Of a stretch of DNA of 21,464 bases, positions 13,380 through 20,434 are shown piece by piece. This stretch comes from an uncultured Faecalibacterium sp. Lineage in GTDB: Bacteria > Bacillota > Clostridia > Oscillospirales > Ruminococcaceae. The stretch spans positions 1-21,464 of the forward strand of contig CAKSXW010000030.1 in the NCBI GenBank assembly GCA_934518555.1, written 5' to 3'. The notes under the pieces are model-generated. The model was not told the origin of the DNA and searched no databases. It worked only from the letters and a program-made list of their open reading frames with translations. Each line of letters opens with the position of its first letter. Within the stretch, counting starts at the first letter, position 1. A program made the position numbers and the translations under genes.

Positions 13380-15305
13380 TTAGTCCTTGATGGGAATTTG
13401 TTCCAGCTCTGCCAGCCACAGGGCCACACAAGCGTCGCTGGGCATCCGCCAGTCGCCCCGGGGCGAAAGGGTGATGCTGCCCACCTTGGGGCCGTCGGGC
13501 AGGCAGCTGCGCTTGAACTGCTGGGCAAAGAACCGCCAGTAGAAGTTCCGCAGCCACTTGTACAGCACCTGATCCGGGTACTCGGGGCGGCCTGCAAAGG
13601 CGGCCTTGGCCATCCGGAAGATCTTGGCAGGGCTGTAACCGTTCCGCATCACGTGGTATAGGTAAAAATCGTGGAGCTCGTAGGGGCCCACCAGGTCCTC
13701 GGTCTTTTGGGCGATCTGGCCGTCCTTGGCAGGCAGCAGCTCCGGGGACACAGGGGTGTCCAGGATGTCCAGCAGCACCTCACGCAGAGCAGCGGTGGGG
13801 GCTATGTCTGCCTCGTACTGCACCAGGTGGCGCACCAGGGTCTTGGGCACCCCGGCGTTGACACCGTACATACTCATGTGGTCTCCGTTGTAGGTGGCCC
13901 AGCCCAAAGCCAGCTCCGAAAGGTCTCCGGTGCCCACCACAAAGCCGCCGGTGCGGTTGGCCAGGTCCATGAGCTCCAGGGTGCGGACCCGGGCCTGACC
14001 GTTCTCAAAGGTTACGTCCAGCACATTCTCGTCCTGGCCGATGTCTGCAAAGTGGCTGCGGACCGTGTTGGCGATCTGGATCTCCTGGAAGCTCACCTGC
14101 AGCTCATCGCAGAGGATCTCAGCGTTGCTCCGGGTGCGGTGGGTGGTGCCAAAGCAGGGCATGGTCACTGCCAGCACATCCCGGGCCGGGCGGCCCAGCT
14201 GCTTCATGGCCCGTACTGCCACCAGCAGGGCCAGGCAGCTGTCCAGGCCCCCGGAGATGCCGATGACCGCCGTTTTGGCGTGGGTGTGCTCCAGTCGCTT
14301 GGCCAGGCCGTCGGCCTGCATCTTTAAAATCAGCTCGCAGCGCTGGGCCCGGCGCTGGGGGTCCCCCGGCACAAAGGGGGCCGGGTCGATCCAACGGGTC
14401 AGCACCGTTTCCACCGGCTCCAGATCAAACTCCACCGTGTGGTAGCCCTCGCAGCTCAGCTCAAAGCTGGTGTTCCGGGCCCGCTCGGCTTCCAGATGCT
14501 GGCAGTCGATCTCGGTCTCGGCGGCGCCGCCGGCAAAGGGGGCAGTCTCGGCCAGCAGGGCACCGTTTTCAGCGATCAGATCGTGGCCTGCAAATACCAT
14601 GTCCTGGGTGCTCTCGCCGTGGCCGGCAGAGGCGTACAGGTAGGCGCACAGCAGCCGGGCAGACTGGTTGGATACCAATGCCCGGCGGTACTCGGCCTTG
14701 CCTACGGTCTCGTCGCTGGCGGAAAGGTTGGCGATCACCGTGGCCCCAGCCAGGGCGTGGAAGGTGGAGGGAGGCAGGGCGCTCCACAGGTCCTCGCACA
14801 GCTCCACTCCCAGCACAAAGCTGGGCATTTGGCGGCAGCGGAACAGCAGGGAGGTGCCAAAGGGCACCTGCTGGCCGCAGACCTGGATGGTCTCCACCTC
14901 CGTGCTGCCGGGGGTGAACTGCCGCTTTTCGTAAAACTCGCCGTAGTTGGGCAGGTAGGTCTTGGGCACAAGGCCCAGGATCCGGCCCCGGCACAGCACG
15001 GCGGCGCAGTTGTACAGCTTGCCCCGTACCAGCAGTGGCAGGCCCACCAGCACCAGGGTATCCAGGCTGTGGGTGCCCTCTAGAATGGTCTGCAGAGCGT
15101 TCAATGCGCCCTGCTGGAGGGTGTGCTGCAAAAACAGGTCCCCACAGGTGTAGCCGGTGAGGCAGAATTCCGGGAATACTGCCAGCTTGACCCCACGGGC
15201 GGCTGCAGATTGCAGCTGGGCCAGGATCTGCTGGGCGTTATAGGTGCAGTCCGCCACCCGCAAAGCAGGGGAAAAGGCGGCTGCCTTCAAAAAACCATCT
15301 TTCAT
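13380..15305 (-). CDS. nadE: Glutamine-dependent NAD+ synthetase
   Basis: A 641-aa two-domain enzyme making NAD+ from deamido-NAD+, ATP and glutamine. The N-terminal nitrilase-type glutaminase (about 1-270) shows the Glu-Lys-Cys triad: Glu46 in VFPEFCLTGY, Lys115 in GLVPKTYLPNYGEFYEKR, Cys170 in GVELCEDLW. The C-terminal synthetase has the ATP loop IGISGGLDSCLALLV, and further on GTGDLSELALGW and YNGDHMSMYGVNAGVPKTLV. Length fits the long bacterial form. The start chosen is ATG at 15305 (MKDGFLKAAAFSP), which matches the family start. Its Shine-Dalgarno is poor: the nearest purine run is GGATG about 12 nt away, and the bases just before ATG are CCTCCG. First gene of a three-gene operon; rnpB ends upstream at its own terminator. 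Confidence 0.95.
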   Translation of the reverse strand: MKDGFLKAAAFSPALRVADCTYNAQQILAQLQSAAARGVKLAVFPEFCLTGYTCGDLFLQHTLQQGALNALQTILEGTHSLDTLVLVGLPLLVRGKLYNCAAVLCRGRILGLVPKTYLPNYGEFYEKRQFTPGSTEVETIQVCGQQVPFGTSLLFRCRQMPSFVLGVELCEDLWSALPPSTFHALAGATVIANLSASDETVGKAEYRRALVSNQSARLLCAYLYASAGHGESTQDMVFAGHDLIAENGALLAETAPFAGGAAETEIDCQHLEAERARNTSFELSCEGYHTVEFDLEPVETVLTRWIDPAPFVPGDPQRRAQRCELILKMQADGLAKRLEHTHAKTAVIGISGGLDSCLALLVAVRAMKQLGRPARDVLAVTMPCFGTTHRTRSNAEILCDELQVSFQEIQIANTVRSHFADIGQDENVLDVTFENGQARVRTLELMDLANRTGGFVVGTGDLSELALGWATYNGDHMSMYGVNAGVPKTLVRHLVQYEADIAPTAALREVLLDILDTPVSPELLPAKDGQIAQKTEDLVGPYELHDFYLYHVMRNGYSPAKIFRMAKAAFAGRPEYPDQVLYKWLRNFYWRFFAQQFKRSCLPDGPKVGSITLSPRGDWRMPSDACVALWLAELEQIPIKD

Positions 15306-15361
15306 CGGAGGATTTTCACATCCAGTCTTCAAACGTTGCTGCAGGGTGCTGCAGTGCCCAT

Positions 15362-15370
15362 AGTATACCA
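15362..15370 (-). promoter_or_regulatory. Likely extended -10 promoter of the nadE operon
   Basis: On the minus strand TGG precedes TATACT (15370-15362), an extended -10 element. No good -35 is found 17 bp upstream (TTTTCG). The start would be near 15355, giving a ~50-nt leader for nadE. It lies just past the rnpB terminator. Confidence 0.5.
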
Positions 15371-15422
15371 CAAATGAAGAAAAACGAAAAGTGACAGACC
15401 GGTAAAAGAACTGTGAACCAAC

Positions 15423-15458
15423 AAAAAAACGCCGCCTGCACAGCTGCAGACGACGCCT
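15423..15458 (-). terminator. Intrinsic terminator of rnpB
   Basis: On the minus strand CGTCGTCTGCA (15455-15445) pairs with TGCAGGCGGCG (15440-15430), 11 bp with two wobble pairs and a 4-nt loop, followed by seven U (15429-15423). It begins 17-20 nt after the rnpB 3' end. Confidence 0.85.
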
Positions 15459-15474
15459 TGTAGGTACTAAAAGC

Positions 15475-15820
15475 GGAAAACGAGATAGACCGTAAGCCGG
15501 GTTCTGTATTAAACGACGATCTGTCTAGGCCTGCCATTGCTGACAGGCTCGTGCCGCCTTCGGGACACGCGAGCAGCGCTGTACGTCCCATATAGGCGTT
15601 GCTTCCGGTAGGGTTTACAAAGCCGCATGGTCACCCATGCGCTGGTGAGCTCTTACCTCGCCGTTTCATCCTTACCGCATTGCTGCGGCGGTTTGTTTTC
15701 TGTTGCACTTTCCCTAAGGTCACCCTCGGCTGCCGTTAGCAGTTACCGTGCTCTGTGAGGCCCGGACTTTCCTCAGAGCGGTCAAAGCCGCCCCGCCGCC
15801 GTATGTTCCACTCGTTTTCC
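15475..15820 (-). ncRNA. rnpB: RNase P RNA
   Basis: A 346-nt RNA on the minus strand. The ends pair as helix P1: GGAAAACGAG at the 5' end (15820-15811) with CTCGTTTTCC at the 3' end (15484-15475). Universally conserved RNase P segments are present: GAGGAAAGTCCGGGC (15774-15760) near the 5' end and AGAACCCGGCTTA (15505-15493) near the 3' end. The length is typical for the bacterial ribozyme, which removes tRNA 5' leaders. Ends were set from P1, the predicted start (about 15821) and the terminator. Open frames across this region are spurious. Confidence 0.97.
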
Positions 15821-15827
15821 GTTCCCC

Positions 15828-15856
15828 ATGATACCATAAAAAAACAAGATTTGCAA
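15828..15856 (-). promoter_or_regulatory. Promoter of rnpB
   Basis: On the minus strand TTGCAA (15856-15851), 17-bp spacer, TATCAT (15833-15828), with TGG just before as an extended -10. The predicted start falls at the rnpB 5' end. Its -35 hexamer is the same six bases used by the plus-strand promoter. Confidence 0.85.
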
Positions 15857-15879
15857 GCAAAAGCGTTTTTTGATATAAT
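15851..15879 (+). promoter_or_regulatory. Promoter of the pseudouridine synthase gene
   Basis: TTGCAA (15851-15856), 17-bp spacer, TATAAT (15874-15879), start near 15886. TTGCAA is its own reverse complement, so it also forms the rnpB -35 on the other strand. Confidence 0.8.
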
Positions 15880-15920
15880 ATATGGTATATATTTTTATGC
15901 TGGGCAAAGGAGGGGTGTGT

Positions 15921-16832
15921 GTGCGCCTGTGTTTTCGGGTGCCGGAGGCCCCAAATGCGGCAAACGGAGTGCTTGTCCGCAGCTTTTTGCGCCAGTGTGC
16001 CGTTTCCACCGACCTGGCCCGGGCAGTAAAATTCCAGGGCGGCGGCTTTTGGGCCGACGGCCAGTCGGTGCTGGCCAACCGCCGGGTGTACCCCGGGCAG
16101 CAGGTGAGCTTTGAACTGCCGCCGGAGGGCCCGGGGGTGGCCCCTCAGCCGGAGATCCCGGTGAAGGTGGTATATCAGGACGCCTTTGCCCTGGTGCTGG
16201 AAAAGCCGCCGCATCTGGCGGTGCACCCTACCCTGAACTACCCCTACGATACCCTGGCCAACGGCTATGCGGCCTGGGCGGCGCAGCAGGGCATCAGCCC
16301 GGTGTTCCGCCCGGTGAACCGCATCGACAAGGACACCAGCGGCCTGGTGCTGGCGGCAAAGCACCCCTATGCCGCCGCCCTGCTGGCCCAGGAGGTGGAA
16401 AAGCTCTACTATGCGGTGGTGGAAGGGGAGCTGCCTTTGGGCCCCGGGGTCATTGACGCCCCCATCGGGCGGCAGGAGGGCAGCATCATCGGCCGCCGGG
16501 TGACCCCGGAGGGCAAGCCCAGCCGCACCGAGTACACCATCCTGAAGGCAGAAAAGGGCCTGAGCCTGGCGGCCTGTGTGCCGGTTACCGGGCGCACCCA
16601 CCAGATCCGGGTGCACTTTGCCTCCCTGGGCCACCCCCTGGCAGGGGATGACCTCTACGGTGGATGCCGGGACCGCATCGGGCGGCAGGCGTTGCACTGC
16701 GCCCGGCAGACTTTCCGGGTGCCGGAATACCAGCCGCTGCCCCAGGGCATCCAGGTGGAGACCCCTCTGGTGTTCCGTTCGGTGACGGTGGAAAGTCCCC
16801 TGCCTCCGGACATGACGGCCCTGTTTTCGTGA
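15921..16832 (+). CDS. RluA/RluD-family pseudouridine synthase
   Basis: A 303-aa enzyme that isomerises uridine to pseudouridine in rRNA or tRNA. The catalytic motif is RPVNRIDKDTSGLVL with Asp136 as nucleophile (family: HRLDKDTSG). Further motifs are PVTGRTHQIRVHFASLGHPLAGDDLYGG and a typical C-terminal HCARQTFRV. An S4-like N-terminal region (about 17-66) precedes it, less conserved than in RluD. The start chosen is GTG at 15921, with AAAGGAGG ending 7 nt before it. The in-frame ATG at 15897 lies upstream of that ribosome site, and ATG at 15882 precedes the predicted transcription start near 15886. Which uridine it modifies cannot be read from the sequence. Its promoter is shared back-to-back with rnpB. 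No terminator is seen after it, so some read-through into the M23 gene is possible. Confidence 0.92.
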   Translation: MRLCFRVPEAPNAANGVLVRSFLRQCAVSTDLARAVKFQGGGFWADGQSVLANRRVYPGQQVSFELPPEGPGVAPQPEIPVKVVYQDAFALVLEKPPHLAVHPTLNYPYDTLANGYAAWAAQQGISPVFRPVNRIDKDTSGLVLAAKHPYAAALLAQEVEKLYYAVVEGELPLGPGVIDAPIGRQEGSIIGRRVTPEGKPSRTEYTILKAEKGLSLAACVPVTGRTHQIRVHFASLGHPLAGDDLYGGCRDRIGRQALHCARQTFRVPEYQPLPQGIQVETPLVFRSVTVESPLPPDMTALFS

Positions 16833-16871
16833 AAAGTACGTGAAAGAACCGCCCAAATTTTGTGACAATGC

Positions 16872-16899
16872 TTGTTTCAATGGGGGCAAGGTGTATAAT
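16872..16899 (+). promoter_or_regulatory. Promoter of the M23 peptidase gene
   Basis: TTGTTT (16872-16877), 16-bp spacer, TATAAT (16894-16899). The -10 is perfect and the -35 matches 3/6. It lies about 110 bases before the chosen start codon. Confidence 0.6.
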
Positions 16900-17013
16900 A
16901 AATAAGAAAATACACGCAATCTGTCTGTGCAGACGCACAGGATGTTCAGATCGCCGCCCTGTGGATGCCCCAGCTGTTGGGCTCTGGGGCGGAAGGGAAG
17001 GAGTACAGACCTT

Positions 17014-18906
17014 TTGATCGAAGATAAGACAAAGCAGCCCCAGACCACGGAGCCTGTACAGGACCCCCGTGAGCTGCGGAAGCAGAAGCTGCGGTCCCGG
17101 TGGGCCCAGCTCCAGTGCAGAAGGGTGCTGCGGCGGCATCGGTTCTGCCGCAAGACCCAGCACCATGCGGATCGCTTTTCTCAGAAGCTGCTGCAGAACC
17201 ACCTGGTCCGCATGGCCGGGGAGGTGCTGTATGCCCTGGGTTTTTCCACCGAATATGCCTTTGTCCGGGCCGGACGGAACCTGAAGCAGGCTGCCGCCTG
17301 GCTCTGGCATTGGGGCCGGAACCTGCTGCACGGCATCGCATCCATGGCCTTCCCTGGGGCCGACCAGATCTTCCGGGACCTGTTTGGCCCGGTGGTGGTG
17401 TTCTTCCGGGGTATGGCATCCCTGCTGGTCCACGCCCACCAGGTCCGCAAGCAAAAGGGGTTTGGGGCGGCCTTAAAGTCCGGCGTCCGCTACCTGAACA
17501 GCGGCGTCCGTCGGAATGTCCGGCGGCTGCCCCGGATGGCTATGTACATTTTGCCCATGGTGGCCCTGCTGGGCATGGTCACTGTGGTGAAGGATACCCT
17601 CCGGCAGCCCTACGCTCTGGAGGTGCAGGTGAACGGCGAGACCGTGGGCTATGTGGCCAACGAGTCGGTGTTCAACTCTGCCAAGGAGGCAGTGGAGCAG
17701 CGTATCAACTACGCCGGAGCCCGGGAGGATACCCAGTGGACCGTGGACCCCACCTATACCATCTCGGTGGCCCACAGTGTGCTGGATGAGGGTCAGATGG
17801 CCGACGCCATTTTGAAAACTTCCAGTGACCAGATCAGTGAGGGTACGGCCCTGTATCTGGATGGAGAGCTGACGGCAGTGTGCGCCGACGGTACGGCCCT
17901 GGAGGACTACCTGGACGGCCTGACGGAGCCCTATGAGGTCCCGGAGGACCCCAACGTGACGGTGGGCTTCAACAAGGAAGTCACCCTGGAAAACGGCATC
18001 TACTTCAACGAGAGCTTCCAGGACGAAAACGACGTGGTGTCCATGCTTTCCGGGGTCCAGCAGCAGGAAAAGATCTATACGGTGCAGGCCGGGGATACCC
18101 TGTGGGAGATCGCCCAGAAAAACGACCTGACCTTTAAAGAGCTGTGCGATTTGAACCCCAGCTTTAAGGGGGAGCCTCTGAACCAGAATTCCAACATCCA
18201 GGTGGGGGACCAGCTGACGGTGACCAAACAGGAGGCCACCCTGGAGGTCCGCATCACCAAGGTGGAGACCTGGCAGGAGGAGATCGCCTACTCCACCGAG
18301 ACCACCAAATCCAACGAATATAGCGTGGGCACGAAAAAGACGGTGCAGGCTGGCAAAAACGGCCTGCGGAGCGTCACGGCCCAGCGAGTATATGACGCCA
18401 ACGGCATCCAGCTGAGCCAGCAGATCCTGAGCACGGAGGTGCTCCAGGAGCCGGTGACAGAAAAGATCGTGGTGGGTACCAAAAAACAGGCCAAGACCAG
18501 CTACATCACCGGCAGCGGACAGTTCATCTGGCCGGTGCCCGGCTATCGGTATTGCTCCCGTTGGTATGGCGGCAGCCACAAGGGCGTGGATATCTGCGCC
18601 GCCGCCGGCACGCCCATCTACGCCTCTGCAGGCGGCACGGTGACCAAGTCCGGCTACAACAAGGCCGGTGCCGGTACAGGCTACGGCAACTCCATCATCA
18701 TCAACCACGGCAACGGCTACACCACCGTGTACGCCCACTGCCTGTCCCTGGTGGTCAGTGCCGGGCAGACCGTCAAGCAGGGCCAGCTCATTGGCTATGT
18801 GGGCAGCACCGGACGTTCCAGCGGCAACCACTGCCACTTTGAGATCCGCCACAACGGCAGCTACGTTGCCCCCCAGAACGTGTTCAACCGCAGCAAATAC
18901 AGGTAA
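17014..18906 (+). CDS. Membrane-anchored M23 peptidase with LysM and G5 domains
   Basis: A 630-aa protein from the chosen TTG start at 17014, which has AAGGAG 10 nt upstream; ATG at 16927 and 16942 are in frame but have no ribosome site. A basic, helical cytoplasmic part of about 175 residues leads to a membrane helix (MYILPMVALLGMVTVV, about 177-193). Outside follow an unassigned region, a LysM peptidoglycan-binding module (IYTVQAGDTLWEIAQKND, about 354-403), a G5 domain (about 405-489) and an M23 endopeptidase domain (about 514-616). Zinc and catalytic residues are all present: HKGVD (His522, Asp526), YAH (His575) and HCHFE (His606, His608). It should cut peptide cross-bridges in the wall, so it is an active enzyme, not a degenerate EnvC/NlpD-type activator. 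The long cytoplasmic basic region is unusual. Confidence 0.9.
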   Translation: MIEDKTKQPQTTEPVQDPRELRKQKLRSRWAQLQCRRVLRRHRFCRKTQHHADRFSQKLLQNHLVRMAGEVLYALGFSTEYAFVRAGRNLKQAAAWLWHWGRNLLHGIASMAFPGADQIFRDLFGPVVVFFRGMASLLVHAHQVRKQKGFGAALKSGVRYLNSGVRRNVRRLPRMAMYILPMVALLGMVTVVKDTLRQPYALEVQVNGETVGYVANESVFNSAKEAVEQRINYAGAREDTQWTVDPTYTISVAHSVLDEGQMADAILKTSSDQISEGTALYLDGELTAVCADGTALEDYLDGLTEPYEVPEDPNVTVGFNKEVTLENGIYFNESFQDENDVVSMLSGVQQQEKIYTVQAGDTLWEIAQKNDLTFKELCDLNPSFKGEPLNQNSNIQVGDQLTVTKQEATLEVRITKVETWQEEIAYSTETTKSNEYSVGTKKTVQAGKNGLRSVTAQRVYDANGIQLSQQILSTEVLQEPVTEKIVVGTKKQAKTSYITGSGQFIWPVPGYRYCSRWYGGSHKGVDICAAAGTPIYASAGGTVTKSGYNKAGAGTGYGNSIIINHGNGYTTVYAHCLSLVVSAGQTVKQGQLIGYVGSTGRSSGNHCHFEIRHNGSYVAPQNVFNRSKYR

Positions 18907-18979
18907 CTTGGCAGAGAGGGCTTTTCCCCCAGGAAAAGGCCCATCTGCTGTAAATAGGAAAAAAAGGAGAGATGATCTT

Positions 18980-19699
18980 ATGTCTACCCCTCACATCAGC
19001 GCAGAAAAGGGCGATTTCGCCAAGACCGTCCTCATGCCCGGCGACCCCCTGCGGGCCCAGTTTATTGCCGAGACCTTCCTGCAGGACGTGCGGCAGGTCA
19101 CCGGCGTCCGGGGCATGCTGGGCTTTACCGGCACCTATAAGGGCCGCCCCATCAGTGTGATGGGCAGCGGCATGGGGATGCCCTCCATCGGCATCTATTC
19201 CTACGAGCTGTTCAAGTTCTATGATGTGGAAAACATCATCCGCATCGGCTCTGCCGGCAGCTACACCCAGAAGGCCAAGCTGTTTGACACGGTGTTGGCC
19301 ACCGGTGCCGTCAGCGAGAGCAACTACGCCCGGGTGCAGAGCGGCTTTGAGGGCAGCATCGCCCTGCCCAGCCCGGAACTCAACGAGAAGCTCCGGGCCT
19401 CCGCTGCCAAGCAGGGCATCCCCCTCATTGAGGGCAACATCCACTCCTCTGACGTGTTCTACCGCCAGCCCTCCGACGAAAAGCCCACCTACTGGGAAAA
19501 GCTCCGGGACCAGCAGGGCTGCCTGTGCGTGGAGATGGAGAGCTTTGCCCTGTTTGCCAACGCAAAGGTGCTGGGCAAGCACGCTGCCTGCCTGCTGACC
19601 ATCTCCGATAGCTTTGTGGCTCCGGAGGTCACCACCGCAGAGCAGCGTCAGAAGAGCTTTACCGATATGATGAAGGTAGCCCTGGGCGCAGAGTACTAA
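18980..19699 (+). CDS. deoD: Purine nucleoside phosphorylase
   Basis: A 239-aa protein of the hexameric DeoD type. It splits purine (deoxy)nucleosides with phosphate to free base and (deoxy)ribose 1-phosphate, the substrate of phosphopentomutase. Motifs: VLMPGDPLRAQFIAETFL at the N terminus (phosphate-binding Gly and Arg), GSGMGMPSIGIYSYELF, IIRIGSAGSY, VEMESFALFANA (ribose-binding Met-Glu) and LLTISDSF with the catalytic Asp. ATG at 18980 has AAGGAG 10 nt upstream. It follows the M23 gene by 73 bases with no clear promoter or terminator between, only a small GGCTTTTCC/GGAAAAGGCC hairpin, so read-through from upstream is possible. A terminator follows before cdd. Confidence 0.96.
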   Translation: MSTPHISAEKGDFAKTVLMPGDPLRAQFIAETFLQDVRQVTGVRGMLGFTGTYKGRPISVMGSGMGMPSIGIYSYELFKFYDVENIIRIGSAGSYTQKAKLFDTVLATGAVSESNYARVQSGFEGSIALPSPELNEKLRASAAKQGIPLIEGNIHSSDVFYRQPSDEKPTYWEKLRDQQGCLCVEMESFALFANAKVLGKHAACLLTISDSFVAPEVTTAEQRQKSFTDMMKVALGAEY

Positions 19700-19710
19700 A
19701 CACAAAAATT

Positions 19711-19753
19711 CAGCGCAGCTGCCTGCCCCAGGAGCTGCGCTGTTTTGTCTTTT
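19711..19753 (+). terminator. Intrinsic terminator between deoD and cdd
   Basis: CAGCGCAGCT (19711-19720) pairs with AGCTGCGCTG (19733-19742), a 10-bp stem with a 12-nt loop, followed by TTTTGTCTTTT. It lies between two genes of one pathway, only 26 bases before the cdd start, so it may act partially. Confidence 0.75.
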
Positions 19754-19778
19754 GCAAAGCAGAAAGGAGAAGATCCCC

Positions 19779-20228
19779 ATGACCCATCTGACCCTGGAAG
19801 AAAAGCAAGAGCTGATCCGCATGGCACTGGCTGCCCGGGAAAAGGCCTACGCCCCCTACTCTGGATTTTTGGTGGGGGCTGCCCTGCGGGCCAAGGATGG
19901 CCGCATCTTTACCGGCTGCAATGTGGAAAACGCTGCCTTTACCCCCACCAGCTGCGCCGAGCGCACCGCCCTGTTCCATGCCGTGGCCCAGGGGGTGACG
20001 GAGTTTACGGATATCGCCGTGGTGGGCAGCCGCCGAGGAGAAGTGAACCAGCAGATCACCTCCCCCTGCGGCGTGTGCCGTCAGGCTCTGTTTGAGTTCG
20101 GGGGGCCGGAGCTCAACGTGATCATGGCCAAGAGCCCGGAGGATTTTATCGAGCGCAGCATGGACCAGCTGCTGCCCTTTGGCTTTGGCCCCTCCAATGT
20201 GGAGGGTAACCGTGCCCTGGAGGGCTGA
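19779..20228 (+). CDS. cdd: Cytidine deaminase
   Basis: A 149-aa enzyme converting cytidine and deoxycytidine to uridine and deoxyuridine. The zinc site is clear: TSCAERTAL (Cys59 and catalytic Glu61) and SPCGVCRQAL (Cys97, Cys100). The substrate loop GCNVENAAF is also present, as is the YAPYSGFLVGAAL start typical of the homotetrameric form. ATG at 19779 has AAAGGAG 9 nt upstream; a TTG at 19752 lies inside the terminator tail and is rejected. It sits between deoD and the nucleoside-binding lipoprotein, consistent with nucleoside salvage. A short extension past the usual end (GPSNVEGNRALEG) is unremarkable. Confidence 0.97.
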   Translation: MTHLTLEEKQELIRMALAAREKAYAPYSGFLVGAALRAKDGRIFTGCNVENAAFTPTSCAERTALFHAVAQGVTEFTDIAVVGSRRGEVNQQITSPCGVCRQALFEFGGPELNVIMAKSPEDFIERSMDQLLPFGFGPSNVEGNRALEG

Positions 20229-20330
20229 AAAACAGCCATGATGGCTCTAGATCTCAGGAAACTGGAGAGAAGTCCTATTTTTCGGAGAAAATCACAAAAA
20301 CTTTGTAAAGAATTTGTAATCGAAAATTGC

Positions 20331-20359
20331 TTGCATCGGCAGCGTCTTCTGGCTATACT
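20331..20359 (+). promoter_or_regulatory. Promoter of the BMP lipoprotein gene
   Basis: TTGCAT (20331-20336), 17-bp spacer, TATACT (20354-20359). Predicted start near 20366, giving a leader of about 70 nt. Confidence 0.8.
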
Positions 20360-20368
20360 TGAGCCAGT

Positions 20369-20400
20369 AAATGTGCAAGTGTGCACATTTTGATTTTTTT
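20369..20400 (+). other. 5'-terminal stem-loop with T-run in the BMP gene leader
   Basis: AAATGTGCA (20369-20377) and TGCACATTT (20382-20390) make a perfect 9-bp stem with a 4-nt loop, followed by TGA and seven T (20394-20400). It begins only a few nt after the predicted transcription start. It could be a 5' stabilising hairpin or a very early terminator/attenuator. Confidence 0.6.
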
Positions 20401-20434
20401 GACGCAGATTTTTTAAATAAAAGGAGACTTTCTT

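Noticed and set aside
15720..17153. A 477-codon minus-strand open frame over rnpB and the pseudouridine synthase
   Set aside because: It crosses the RNase P RNA and runs antisense to a gene with a clear catalytic motif; no plausible start site.
20229..20330. Terminator after cdd
   Set aside because: Only a 5-bp AGCCA/TGGCT hairpin without T-run and a 4-bp AGGA/TCCT pairing before TTTTT are seen; both too weak.
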